A program made the position numbers and the translations under genes. Under the pieces are notes generated by a model, which had not been told where the DNA came from, searched no databases, and saw only the letters and a list, made by a program, of their open reading frames with translations. From positions 1 through 58,417 of the forward strand of contig JANQLW010000069.1 in the NCBI GenBank assembly GCA_028280405.1: a stretch of 58,417 nt of DNA, written 5' to 3'. Below are positions 1 through 9,091 of this stretch, in pieces (position 1 is the stretch's first letter; every line of letters begins with the position of its first letter). This stretch comes from Bacteroidales bacterium. Its GTDB lineage: Bacteria > Bacteroidota > Bacteroidia > Bacteroidales > GCA-2711565.

Positions 1-316
1 GTGAAAATCTGTGTAGTCTGTGTGAGAATAAGCAATCAAAATTACTGCACAGAACTCACAGAAAACCACAGAAAAAATAAAAATTTCTCTTAAGTTGACC
101 CCTATGCGAAACTTCAGGACGCTATGCACTTAGCTAAACATGTTATAAGTACACCATGTTAAATACATATTTGACAAAACTAACAATTGAACAATAAATT
201 TATATTCGAAAAACTTTCTCGTGAACCTTTAAGCATGCAAATTCAATAAAAAATTTAGCTTGTTATCCGATAAAAAAAATCGTAGTTTCATCCTCTCTAA
301 ATAATTCCGTTTCATT
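1..316. other. Non-coding left edge, nothing recognised
   Basis: AT-rich sequence upstream of the helicase gene. I see no open frame, RNA gene or clear hairpin in it. No TAnnTTTG box stands at a convincing distance from the ATG at 317. It may be the tail of an intergenic region cut by the window edge. Confidence 0.5.
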
Positions 317-3300
317 ATGTTTTATATTGCCGATCTTCATGTACACTCTCATTATTCACGGGCAACCAGTAAAAACCTTAATCTGGAATCCTTATACCAG
401 TGGGCCCGGGTCAAAGGTATTCATATAGTCGGTACAGGCGATTTTACACATCCGCAATGGTTTAAAGAAATCAAAGAAAAGCTGGAACCTGATGGGAATG
501 GCTTGTTTCGTTTGAAAAACCCACCCCGGGATCCGGCTTTACCCGGTATTAAAGTGCAGGATATTGATGTCCGTTTTTGTTTGTCGACCGAGATCAGTTC
601 TATTTATAAGCATGGTGAGAAAGTACGAAAAAATCATAATCTGGTTTATGCTCCAGATTTTGATGCGGTGGCTCGTATCAATGCAAAACTTTCGACTATT
701 GGAAACCTGAAGGCTGATGGTCGTCCCATACTTGGCCTTCCTGCCCGTGATCTATTGGAAATTGTGACCGAATGCTCCGAACGGGCTTATGTGGTTCCCG
801 CCCATGTGTGGACACCCTGGTTTTCCACTCTTGGGTCCAAAGGCGGATATGATAGCATTGACGAATGTTTTCGTGATCTTTCTGGGCTTATCTTTGCCCT
901 GGAAACCGGCCTTTCTTCCGATCCGGCCATGAATTGGAAATGGAGTGCTCTTGATCGCTTTACACTCATTTCCAATTCGGATGCCCATTCTCCTCAAAAA
1001 CTGGGACGGGAAGCCAATTTGTTTGATACCGAATTTAGCTACGACGGACTTTTCAATGCCCTTAAAACCCAAAAAGGATTCAAGGGAACCTATGAATTTT
1101 TTCCGGAAGAGGGGAAGTACCATCATGATGGGCACCGGAAATGTGGTATTTCACTGGAACCTAAAGATACGATCCGTTATAAAGGAATTTGTCCGGTATG
1201 TGGCGAATCACTTACCGTAGGTGTACTGAATCGTGTTGAAGAACTTTCAGATCGTATAGAACCCCAAAAACCGGAAGGTGCTGCCGATTATGACTATCTG
1301 ATCCCTTTACCAGAGATTCTGTCTGAAATAAAAGGCTCAGGTCCGGCAAGCAAAACCGTTATGCAAGCCTTTCATCAGGCGATTTCTCTTTTCGGAAATG
1401 AATTTTCTTTATTGGAAGAGGTGCCTGTTGAAGATATTAAACGCTATGGGGATCCGATACTGGCCGAAGCCATCCGCAGAATGCGTTTCCATGAAGTGAA
1501 GCCACAGGCTGGTTATGATGGTATTTATGGTACTATCCGCGTTTTTGAAGAAGGAGAACTAGCTAAATTAACAGGACAGCTTTATCTTTTTGGGGCTCCT
1601 GAATCTGTTTCTTCTGTAAAAACTAATTTTATCGATAATCCGGTATTTCCCGGCAAAGATGAAATACATCCTTTGGAAGAACCAGTGATTCCTATAAAAT
1701 CTTCAGGATTAAATGAAGCCCAACAACAGGTAAAAGAATCGATCACTGGTGCAGTGCTGGTCAAAGCCGGACCAGGTACCGGAAAAACAAATACCCTGAT
1801 TCAATGGATCGCTAATCAGATTGAAAGTAAACAGGCCGAACCATCACAAGTGCTGGCTATTACATTTACCAATAAGGCTGCTTTTGAGATTAGCGAACGA
1901 CTTACCCTTAGTCTGGGAGATGAAGCTACACAGGTTATTGCCGGAACTTTCCATGCCATTGCCTATAAAATGTTACAAGAATATTACCCGGAACTGGACA
2001 TCGTATATGATGAGACCAATCGTTTATCGGTCATCGGTTTTTTATTCCCTTCTTTGAGCGAAAGTGATTGCAAACGACTTTCGGCTGCCCTGGCGGATTG
2101 GTTTGAACGGGAGGAAAATACCGGTTGGAGCTCCATAAAGGAGGATGCACAGACCTACCGGGAATATGTACGAAAACAAAATGCGATTGATCTTTCGGAT
2201 ATCATAAATCAACTTATTTCACTGTGGAAGAAAGATTCTGAAGTACTGGAAAAACAACGTTTAGCCATCCGTAGCATTGCGGTGGATGAATTCCAGGACA
2301 TTAATCGTTTGCAGTACGAATTCCTGACCCTGTTAGGACAAGAAAAAAACCTGCTGGCTATTGGCGATCCTGATCAGGCGATTTATGGATTCAGAGGTTC
2401 GGATGTAAAGTTGTTCTTTCGCTTTGCGGATGATTTTCAGCCTAAAGAAATTAATCTTACCAAAAATTACCGCTCATTTCCGTTTGTATTGCAAGCGGCC
2501 GGAGAATTGATTGCCCATAATACGCTGCGAAGTAAGCTTTCCTTAGAAGCAACACGGACCGGCAAACAAAATATCAAACTTTACCGGGCAGAAAACTCAA
2601 AAGAAGAAGCCCGTTTTATTGCTAAGGAAATTGAAAAGAAAATAGGTGGTTTTAACCTGCTTTCAGGCGGAACCGAATACAATGAAGGGAACTATGCTTT
2701 TTCCGATCTTGCCGTAATGTACCGGACACACCAGGTAGGCCGTGAGTTGCTTTCACATTTTAAGGAATCCAGTATTCCCGTTATTCCGGGTGATGGTACT
2801 GCTTTTCTGAGTAGTGAACCTTTTACGCTGATCGCCAATATCCTGAAGTTGTTTCTTCATCCGGAGGATCGGATTGCCCTGGAAGGTATTCTGAGTCAAT
2901 TACCCGGATGGAAACGCACAGATGTTCGTACTTTTCTTTCGTTATTACATGAAAATGGAACAAAATGGGATAAAATAGCAACTCCTTCAATCAATACTTC
3001 TGCTGTGGAAAGTTTTACAGCATGGAAAACTTTTTATACTCAAATTTCCGACCGTCTGGAAACAGAAGGTATAGTTGCTGGAGTCAAAGATATTTTTAAT
3101 CGTTATCTGCCTGATGCTTGCTTAACCGAAGAACAGTTACTGAAAAAGGATGTTATTCTGACCTTGGCCGAAGAAGCAGGCTCTGATGTTAGGAAATTTC
3201 TCAAAGATACCACTTTGAATAATTATACCGATACCGGTCGACAACATGCCCACGGCATTCACTTGCTTACATTTCATGCCGCTAAAGGTCTGGAATTCCC

Positions 3301-3583
3301 AGTGGTTTTCATTGCCGGAGCTGAAGAAGGAATTACTCCTTCCGGGAGAAAGGATGCCGATGAGGAAGAAGAACGCCGTTTATTTTATGTAGCTATGACA
3401 CGGGCCCGGGATGAATTGTATATCACGCATTCGGCAAAACGCTTCCAGTACGGGAAAGAAAAAGTTTATGAACGCTCTCGCTTTGTAAAAGAGTTTTCTT
3501 CTGAGTTGATTGAGCTTGTCCGTCCGGTAGAACCCAAACGAAAAAAAATATCGGGTAATGAGGATCAATTATCAATTTTTTAA
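317..3583 (+). CDS. PHP-domain / UvrD-type superfamily 1 DNA helicase fusion
   Basis: A 1088-residue two-part protein. Residues 1 to about 400 are a PHP-type metal-dependent phosphoesterase-like domain (H8, H10 and H12 in the first motif) of the kind often annotated TIGR00375. It contains a zinc-finger-like set, C276, C292 and C295. From about residue 465 onward it is an SF1A helicase: Walker A AGPGTGKT at 484-491, the Walker B-like VDEFQD, the DPDQAIYGFRGSD motif, and the last motif VAMTRARDELYI near the C-terminus. The family unwinds DNA with ATP; the PHP half may hydrolyse a nucleic-acid or nucleotide product, which is inference. The start is the first ATG and matches the PHP N-terminus. 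It stands alone, with non-coding DNA on both sides. Confidence 0.9.
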   Translation: MFYIADLHVHSHYSRATSKNLNLESLYQWARVKGIHIVGTGDFTHPQWFKEIKEKLEPDGNGLFRLKNPPRDPALPGIKVQDIDVRFCLSTEISSIYKHGEKVRKNHNLVYAPDFDAVARINAKLSTIGNLKADGRPILGLPARDLLEIVTECSERAYVVPAHVWTPWFSTLGSKGGYDSIDECFRDLSGLIFALETGLSSDPAMNWKWSALDRFTLISNSDAHSPQKLGREANLFDTEFSYDGLFNALKTQKGFKGTYEFFPEEGKYHHDGHRKCGISLEPKDTIRYKGICPVCGESLTVGVLNRVEELSDRIEPQKPEGAADYDYLIPLPEILSEIKGSGPASKTVMQAFHQAISLFGNEFSLLEEVPVEDIKRYGDPILAEAIRRMRFHEVKPQAGYDGIYGTIRVFEEGELAKLTGQLYLFGAPESVSSVKTNFIDNPVFPGKDEIHPLEEPVIPIKSSGLNEAQQQVKESITGAVLVKAGPGTGKTNTLIQWIANQIESKQAEPSQVLAITFTNKAAFEISERLTLSLGDEATQVIAGTFHAIAYKMLQEYYPELDIVYDETNRLSVIGFLFPSLSESDCKRLSAALADWFEREENTGWSSIKEDAQTYREYVRKQNAIDLSDIINQLISLWKKDSEVLEKQRLAIRSIAVDEFQDINRLQYEFLTLLGQEKNLLAIGDPDQAIYGFRGSDVKLFFRFADDFQPKEINLTKNYRSFPFVLQAAGELIAHNTLRSKLSLEATRTGKQNIKLYRAENSKEEARFIAKEIEKKIGGFNLLSGGTEYNEGNYAFSDLAVMYRTHQVGRELLSHFKESSIPVIPGDGTAFLSSEPFTLIANILKLFLHPEDRIALEGILSQLPGWKRTDVRTFLSLLHENGTKWDKIATPSINTSAVESFTAWKTFYTQISDRLETEGIVAGVKDIFNRYLPDACLTEEQLLKKDVILTLAEEAGSDVRKFLKDTTLNNYTDTGRQHAHGIHLLTFHAAKGLEFPVVFIAGAEEGITPSGRKDADEEEERRLFYVAMTRARDELYITHSAKRFQYGKEKVYERSRFVKEFSSELIELVRPVEPKRKKISGNEDQLSIF

Positions 3584-3825
3584 CAATTACCTAATAAAAT
3601 TTTTCTCATTTAGCAATAAAAGCATTTGTAACTCATATCTGTTAAATTGAAATGAAAAAGTATTTCTTTCTTAAATTTTAATCAGCCCAAAACTTTATTA
3701 TATTTACATTAAAATAAGGATCAAGAAATGTAATTGCCTTGGAATCATAATGGTTAAAATCCGCTTGTTTGTTTCCTGCATTCTTGATTGATTATGAAAT
3801 TAATGCCAAAGCCCTAAAAAGAATT

Positions 3826-5787
3826 ATGAAAAGAATCCGATTTGCTCTGAACCTTGCTCTTGCGTGCTTATTGATTGTACTGTTATCACAAAATGTTTAC
3901 TCGCAAACAACAAAGCTTACCTATAAAGTTAAAGGAAAAACGACTTATGCCGTTGATATTGTTTTGTCCTCTCAGGATGGAAATGAATCTGTAAGCCCTG
4001 AAGATTATTTTACTTATGAAGATATTTATTTCATATTTAAACCGAGTGTAGGAAGTTCCAAGAAAGTGTTTCGTGAAAGTGATATTACCGATATCCTTGC
4101 AAAAGTCACGCTGACACAAAGCCAAAATATTTCACAAAGTAAACAGCCAAAATATCTATTAAATGATAAAGGTAAAATTAACCGAATCATTGTTGCTTAT
4201 CCGAAATCCGGATTTGTGGCATATGAGAAGTTCTCATTTAGCTCTGGTGGATATTTCTCTGATAAAATACAATTGGAAGAGAAATATCTTGAGAATTTTA
4301 AGAAGTATTCTGACCTGCTTGAAAAAGCTAAAAAACAATATGAAAGCGGAGCATATAATGCTGCTTTTAGTAACTATCTCACAATTGTGAATGATGGTTT
4401 AAATAGTACTGAGATTTCTTCTTTTTCATTTTACAAGTCAGTTACTGATAAATATATTCCGGAAACGGTTGATTATTTTATTGATCAAAGTAAAACCAAA
4501 TATGAAGATGTCAATGCTAAATTTGAAGCGGATAAGGGTTATAAGAGTTTAAGCGAATGTGGTAAAGTAATGGATCAAATTCAGCAGGATGCAAAAATTT
4601 TTGATGGGCTTAAGAAAATTGATACTCCTGAAGTAAAAGGCATCCTTTTTAAATTGAATGATTTCATAGAAGGATTAAAAAGAACAAGTAGTGAAAATAC
4701 GACCCTCTTTGAAAAAGAAAAAATGTCGTTCCTGGAGAATAAATCTTATGATGATTATAAGTTCAGAGTGTTTATCGACCTATTTGCAAGAATGATCTTA
4801 TTTAAAGAATCCCTTAGCCTGGTAAATGAAATTGATGTTATAGAAGAAAACAGATTGAATAAGTTTCCTGAGAAGAAAAAAGAATTATTGAAAAGTTGGG
4901 AAGCTGATTTCCAGATTTATATCGAACTGATCAATCAAAATATCAGAACAAATGGGCATATCTTAAATGATGCCATCATGGAAAACCTAAATAATTTGGT
5001 TGAAACCCAAAGACAACCTTATTATGAAATTTTTGCTGCTTTTAATACCATGAAGTCTGACCCTGAAGAATCCAAATCTCATTTCCATACAGCACTCACT
5101 AAATGTTCTGATGAAAGCATGATCGATTATATAGAATACTGGCTGCTTTCCCACCGTTTAACTGAAAACCAAATTGATCCTGAATTTCTAAAACAAATTA
5201 ATGAAGGAAAAGAAATGATCAATAAGAAAAGATACAGTCAGGCTGATAACTTATTTAACCAACTTATGAGGATGGCAAGTGGTTTTGCTCCAACTTGGTT
5301 CCATTCGGGAGAAATAAAATATCATTTGGGAGAAAGTTATTCAGCAGAAAGATTCTTTAATAAAGCATTGGAAATATATCCTCACTATATTGCGCCTCGT
5401 AAATTTATCCTTCGAATTTTCGAAAGTGACAGTAGTTATAAGCAATATCTTGAGAATGCAAATAAGGCTTTAGGTAAATTTGATATTTGGTATTTTAATT
5501 TCCATAAAGCAAAAGCATTATACTTTAATGGAAAATATGATGAAACGATTTCCGAAATCAATGATAAATGTCTGGTAAAAAATCCCTGGGATCTGGAACA
5601 GTATTACTTATTGGGTGATGCTTATTTCCAGAAAGGAGATTATAAGCAAGCGAAAACTGCTTATGGAAAGATCCTGGACATTAATCCTTACCTGACGGAT
5701 ACGAAAAAATTTGATGAACGTATGCGAAGAGTATCGAAAAAAATGGAAGAAAAGCCTGCTGAGAAAAAAGAAGAGAAACCTCAATAA
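3826..5787 (+). CDS. Secreted TPR-repeat protein, function unknown
   Basis: About 653 residues. I place the start at the ATG at 3826 rather than the upstream TTG at 3769, because this ATG opens a good signal peptide (MKRIRF, hydrophobic ALACLLIVLL, then NVYSQ). The mature N-terminus looks like a small beta domain. The middle is helical and charged. Tetratricopeptide-like helical pairs lie near residues 150-200 and again in the last 200 residues, where motifs such as YYLLGDAYFQKGDYKQAKTA are clear. The tail is Lys/Glu-rich (EEKPAEKKEEK). TPR proteins are scaffolds, and this one probably sits in the periplasm or on the envelope. A hairpin terminator follows at once. I do not recognise a named family. 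Confidence 0.8.
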   Translation: MKRIRFALNLALACLLIVLLSQNVYSQTTKLTYKVKGKTTYAVDIVLSSQDGNESVSPEDYFTYEDIYFIFKPSVGSSKKVFRESDITDILAKVTLTQSQNISQSKQPKYLLNDKGKINRIIVAYPKSGFVAYEKFSFSSGGYFSDKIQLEEKYLENFKKYSDLLEKAKKQYESGAYNAAFSNYLTIVNDGLNSTEISSFSFYKSVTDKYIPETVDYFIDQSKTKYEDVNAKFEADKGYKSLSECGKVMDQIQQDAKIFDGLKKIDTPEVKGILFKLNDFIEGLKRTSSENTTLFEKEKMSFLENKSYDDYKFRVFIDLFARMILFKESLSLVNEIDVIEENRLNKFPEKKKELLKSWEADFQIYIELINQNIRTNGHILNDAIMENLNNLVETQRQPYYEIFAAFNTMKSDPEESKSHFHTALTKCSDESMIDYIEYWLLSHRLTENQIDPEFLKQINEGKEMINKKRYSQADNLFNQLMRMASGFAPTWFHSGEIKYHLGESYSAERFFNKALEIYPHYIAPRKFILRIFESDSSYKQYLENANKALGKFDIWYFNFHKAKALYFNGKYDETISEINDKCLVKNPWDLEQYYLLGDAYFQKGDYKQAKTAYGKILDINPYLTDTKKFDERMRRVSKKMEEKPAEKKEEKPQ

Positions 5788-5792
5788 ATTGT

Positions 5793-5819
5793 AAAAGAGT
5801 CACAATGTGGCTCTTTTTT
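5793..5819 (+). terminator. Rho-independent terminator after the TPR gene
   Basis: An AAAAGAGTCACA arm and a TGTGGCTCTTTT arm form a hairpin with one G-U pair, followed by a T run. It begins 6 nt after the stop codon and separates the TPR gene from the B12 transport cluster. Confidence 0.75.
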
Positions 5820-5857
5820 GTTTTTTTAGTCAGGGCGTGAATTGTTAATTAATTACG

Positions 5858-5865
5858 TACCTTTG
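5858..5865 (+). promoter_or_regulatory. Bacteroidota -7 box for the first B12 riboswitch
   Basis: TACCTTTG matches the Bacteroidota -7 consensus TAnnTTTG. The predicted start, 6-8 nt downstream, is close to the first riboswitch nucleotides. I do not see a convincing -33 TTG at the right distance, so the call rests on the box and on its position. Confidence 0.45.
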
Positions 5866-5869
5866 TCGC

Positions 5870-6037
5870 AAAGGTGGTTAATCCTTAATAGGGAATCCCG
5901 TGAAATCCGGGAGCTGTCCCCGCAGCTGTAAATCCTGCTTTATCATGAATAATGATTGAGTGTTAGCAACCCACGCCACTGTCTCGCCGACGGCGAGACG
6001 GGAAGGCTGCTAAATTGAAAAGCCAGAAGACCTGCCT
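5870..6037 (+). promoter_or_regulatory. Cobalamin (B12) riboswitch upstream of btuF-btuC-btuD
   Basis: It has the conserved core in order: TAATAGGGAA, the G-rich hairpin, AGCTGTCCCCGCAGCTGTAA, CCACTGT, GGGAAGG and the B12 box AGCCAGAAGACCTGCC at 6021-6036. Adenosylcobalamin-type RNAs with this core lower expression of downstream uptake genes when B12 is present. Between CCACTGT and GGGAAGG the variable stem is a perfect 9-bp hairpin, GTCTCGCCG / CGGCGAGAC (5981-5999). The ABC transporter operon starts 85 nt after the B12 box. Confidence 0.95.
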
Positions 6038-6121
6038 TTTTATTTATAATTGACTATTGATCATTGATGAGTGAATATTACTCATCTTAATAATGCCGGG
6101 TTGAGCAGAAAAATTTTTATC

Positions 6122-6949
6122 ATGAACAAGGTTTTATTTTCCAGAAAAGTACTTAGTCTAGTTTTTAGTTTGTTTTTAATTATTAGTTTAAAAGCACAGT
6201 GTCCTGAAAGAATTATTTCTTTAGCACCTTCTATTACCAAGAATCTCTTGCTATTAGGTTTGGAACAAAAAATTGTTGGCGTTACTTCCTGGTGTGATTT
6301 AAATAAAAAGATTTCTATTCCGGTCGTTGCTTCTGCTGTAGACGCTAATTTGGAAAAGATTATTAGCCTGCAACCTGATTTGGTTTTTGCAACTTCTTTA
6401 AATAAACCTGAAACGCTGAAAGCCTTAAGGAATATGGGGGTTACTGTAGAATATTTCCCATATCCGAAATCCCTCTCTCAAATTGAAGATCAATTTTTAA
6501 AAATAGCAACATTAACTTCTTCATCTGCGAAAGCAAAAACAATATTAAAAGAAGAAAAAGAAAAGAGAGAAAAGCTTTCTATGCTAATTGATCCAAAGAT
6601 GAAAGTGCGGGTTTTTATGCAAATTGGTACCAATCCTTTATGGTGTGCTATTCAAAATACTTTTTTGGATGATTTCATCACCCTGGCAGGATGTGAGAAT
6701 ATAACTAAGGATTTAACGAATGGAGCGGTAAGTCGTGAAAGTGTATTGATCCGAAATCCTGATGTAATTATTATTGTTATGATGGGTAATGTAGGGGAGG
6801 AAGAAGTCAGGATTTGGAATAGCTATTCACATTTAAACGCTGTAAAGAAGAATAAAATTTTTGTTCTTGACTCCGATAAAGCATGTAGTCCTACACCCAT
6901 TGATTTTACCGAAACTCTCAAGCAAATAATATTAAATATTTATAAATAG
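6122..6949 (+). CDS. btuF: Corrinoid ABC transporter substrate-binding protein (BtuF-like)
   Basis: About 275 residues. The ATG at 6122 is chosen over an in-frame GTG at 6071 because it begins the signal peptide (MNKVLFSRK, then a hydrophobic stretch ending SLKAQ). The mature protein starts CPERIISLAPSITKNLLLLG, the usual opening of the BtuF/FepB periplasmic-binding fold, and has the typical ISLQPDLVFAT block. It captures cobalamin or cobinamide in the periplasm and delivers it to the permease. The gene lies directly downstream of a B12 riboswitch and is followed after 1 nt by the permease gene. Iron-siderophore binding is the family alternative, but the riboswitch argues for corrinoid. Confidence 0.88.
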   Translation: MNKVLFSRKVLSLVFSLFLIISLKAQCPERIISLAPSITKNLLLLGLEQKIVGVTSWCDLNKKISIPVVASAVDANLEKIISLQPDLVFATSLNKPETLKALRNMGVTVEYFPYPKSLSQIEDQFLKIATLTSSSAKAKTILKEEKEKREKLSMLIDPKMKVRVFMQIGTNPLWCAIQNTFLDDFITLAGCENITKDLTNGAVSRESVLIRNPDVIIIVMMGNVGEEEVRIWNSYSHLNAVKKNKIFVLDSDKACSPTPIDFTETLKQIILNIYK

Positions 6950-6950
6950 G

Positions 6951-7961
6951 ATGAGGTCAGAAGTTCTCAAATGGATTATTATTACAATGGTATTATTATT
7001 GTCTCTCCTCATAGCTATTGGAGTATCGCTGACCATTGGGGAATTAAATATATCGTTTTTTGATTTACCTGAGATATTAAAAAATGGAAAGGGTAGTATT
7101 GAATATACTATTATTTCAAATATCCGAATTCCCCGGATTATACTTGGAATTGCAGTTGGTGGTGCATTAAGTTTATCCGGAGTTATCTTACAGGGAATTT
7201 ATCGAAACCCTTTAGTTGAACCCTATACGATGGGAATATCCGGAGGTGCGGCATTGGGTGTTGCGCTTACCATTGTTTTGGGTTTGCACTTTCTTTTTGG
7301 ATCATTTATGTTACCGTTGCTTGGTTTTACCGGAGCATTACTAACAATTGTCCTGGTTTATTTTATCAGTATAAAACAAGGCAGGATCCGTATCCAAAAC
7401 ATGTTGTTGATTGGAGTGATGATTAGTTTTATTGCTTCATCAGCGATGATGTTATTAATGGCTATTACAACGAAAGATAATCTACATGGCATTGTATTTT
7501 GGATCATGGGTAGTTTGGATGAACCTAATAGAAGTCTGATATGGATTAATTTTGCGGTGGCCATCTTTGGCCTCTTATTATCATATGTTTTTGTCAGGCC
7601 ATTAAATGCACTTCGGTTAGGTGAAGAAAAAGCCAGGCATTTAGGTGTTAATACGAATCTTTCTATAAAATTACTTTTTGTTATTGCCAGTTTGCTTGCC
7701 GGGGTAAGCGTTGCTGTTGCCGGAGTCATTGGTTTTGTAGGTTTGGTAATCCCGCATATTATGAGAACGATGGTTGGAACCGATAACCGTATATTATTAA
7801 TTTCATCTTTTATTACAGGAAGTATTTTTCTTATTCTTTGTGATTCGATTTCAAGAGTATTGATCCTTCCGAATGAGCTACCTATTGGGGTGATTACAGG
7901 AATTTTTGGAGGGTTAGTGTTTGTAATTATTTTAAGCCGTAAATCCATGAAATTTAATTAG
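6951..7961 (+). CDS. btuC: Corrinoid ABC transporter permease (BtuC-like, FecCD family)
   Basis: A 336-residue, strongly hydrophobic protein with about nine to ten membrane segments, as expected for FecCD permeases. Recognisable family signatures are RIPRIILGIAVGGALSLSGV near residue 58, NPLVEPYTMGISGGAALGV, and GFVGLVIPHIMRTMVG near residue 258. It forms the inner-membrane channel of the importer. It begins 1 nt after the binding-protein stop and is followed 1 nt later by the ATPase gene, so the three are surely co-transcribed under the riboswitch. Confidence 0.92.
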   Translation: MRSEVLKWIIITMVLLLSLLIAIGVSLTIGELNISFFDLPEILKNGKGSIEYTIISNIRIPRIILGIAVGGALSLSGVILQGIYRNPLVEPYTMGISGGAALGVALTIVLGLHFLFGSFMLPLLGFTGALLTIVLVYFISIKQGRIRIQNMLLIGVMISFIASSAMMLLMAITTKDNLHGIVFWIMGSLDEPNRSLIWINFAVAIFGLLLSYVFVRPLNALRLGEEKARHLGVNTNLSIKLLFVIASLLAGVSVAVAGVIGFVGLVIPHIMRTMVGTDNRILLISSFITGSIFLILCDSISRVLILPNELPIGVITGIFGGLVFVIILSRKSMKFN

Positions 7962-7962
7962 T

Positions 7963-8769
7963 ATGGGAAATCTTATACTCGACATACGAAATTATAGTTG
8001 TGGCTACGGTTCAAAATTTAGTCTGGATAATATCAGTATAGAACTTAGCGAAGGTTGTTTTGCCGGAATAATTGGCCCAAATGGAGCAGGAAAAACAACT
8101 TTATTCAGAGGCTTAACAAATGAACTCTCTGCTAAATCAGGGGATATAAAGATTAATGGCATTAATCTAAAATCATTAAGGTATAAAGAAAAGGCTAAGC
8201 TTATTGCTGTGGTTTCTCAAACCATAGAACAAGCAAAAATAAAGGTGAAAGATTATGTGTTAATGGGACGATTGCCCTATCAGTCCAGATTTAGTTTTTT
8301 AGAGACAAATGAGGATTATGAAATCGCTGAAAAATATATGAAGCTAACCAATGTTTGGCGATTAAAAGAAAAAATGATGAATGAGATCAGTGGGGGTGAA
8401 CAACAATTGGCCGGAATTGCCCGGGCATTAACGCAGGAACCTAAACTGCTGTTATTGGATGAGCCCACAGCCCATTTAGACATTACACATCAGGTTCAGG
8501 TATTAAACCTTATTCAGGAGCTAAATAAAAAACTAAAATTAACAGTATTGATGAATATCCATGATTTAAACTTAGCGGGTGAATATTGTGATTATATTAT
8601 CATGATGAAGAATGGGAAAATCCATACTCAGGGCAGCCCGCAAGAAGTTCTGGATTATAAAAATATTGAAGAAGTCTATAATACAGTAGTTGTAACTAAA
8701 ACCAATCCGGTTTCTAAGAAACCTGCGGTATTTTTAGTTTCCGGGCAAACCTTAAATAATAGTAAATAA
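7963..8769 (+). CDS. btuD: Corrinoid ABC transporter ATP-binding protein (BtuD-like)
   Basis: A 268-residue ABC ATPase. Walker A is GPNGAGKTT (about residues 38-46), the signature is ISGGEQQLAG, and Walker B is LLLLDEPTAHLD followed by the H-loop NIHDLNLA. It powers the BtuC-like permease. It is the last gene of the three-gene operon. The promoter-like TACATTTG of the next riboswitch unit begins 8 nt after its stop, so the downstream receptor operon has its own start. Confidence 0.92.
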   Translation: MGNLILDIRNYSCGYGSKFSLDNISIELSEGCFAGIIGPNGAGKTTLFRGLTNELSAKSGDIKINGINLKSLRYKEKAKLIAVVSQTIEQAKIKVKDYVLMGRLPYQSRFSFLETNEDYEIAEKYMKLTNVWRLKEKMMNEISGGEQQLAGIARALTQEPKLLLLDEPTAHLDITHQVQVLNLIQELNKKLKLTVLMNIHDLNLAGEYCDYIIMMKNGKIHTQGSPQEVLDYKNIEEVYNTVVVTKTNPVSKKPAVFLVSGQTLNNSK

Positions 8770-8776
8770 AAATTCA

Positions 8777-8784
8777 TACATTTG
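8777..8784 (+). promoter_or_regulatory. Bacteroidota -7 box for the second B12 riboswitch
   Basis: TACATTTG fits TAnnTTTG and lies about 10 nt before the start of the riboswitch core. The same arrangement precedes the first riboswitch. Confidence 0.45.
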
Positions 8785-8791
8785 CAAAATA

Positions 8792-8964
8792 TTATTGGTT
8801 CTTAACGAATAATAGGGAATCCTGTGAAAATCAGGAGCTGTCCCCGCAGCTGTAAGCCCTTCCGGTCCCGATACAATTGGGTCGGAAACTGAACTACAAA
8901 ACCACTGTCCCGATAGCTATCGGGATGGGAAGGAATCAGATAGGGTAAGCCAGAAGACCTGCCA
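8792..8964 (+). promoter_or_regulatory. Cobalamin (B12) riboswitch upstream of btuB
   Basis: Same core as the first copy: AATAGGGAAT, AGCTGTCCCCGCAGCTGTAAG, CCACTGT, GGGAAGG and the B12 box AGCCAGAAGACCTGCC at 8948-8963. Its variable stem holds the 16-bp perfect palindrome CCCGATAGCTATCGGG at 8909-8924. About 128 nt separate the B12 box from the btuB ATG, enough for an expression platform that sequesters the start. It controls the receptor gene and possibly the cob genes behind it. Confidence 0.95.
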
Positions 8965-9091
8965 GTAATTTTTATTTTCGTAGCTTTCGGGAGAAAGGCG
9001 AAGAAAGATCCATGCTTATCTCGATCAATCTTCTCTAAAACCGTTAGTTCCGAATGATTTATTTAATTATTTATTTAAAACATTTGTAACT

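Noticed and set aside
6071..6121. GTG at 6071 as start of the BtuF-like protein
   Set aside because: The signal peptide begins at the ATG at 6122. The added residues are charged and polar.
7358..7948. 196-residue frame opposite the permease gene
   Set aside because: A mirror of a strongly hydrophobic coding region. It resembles no known family.
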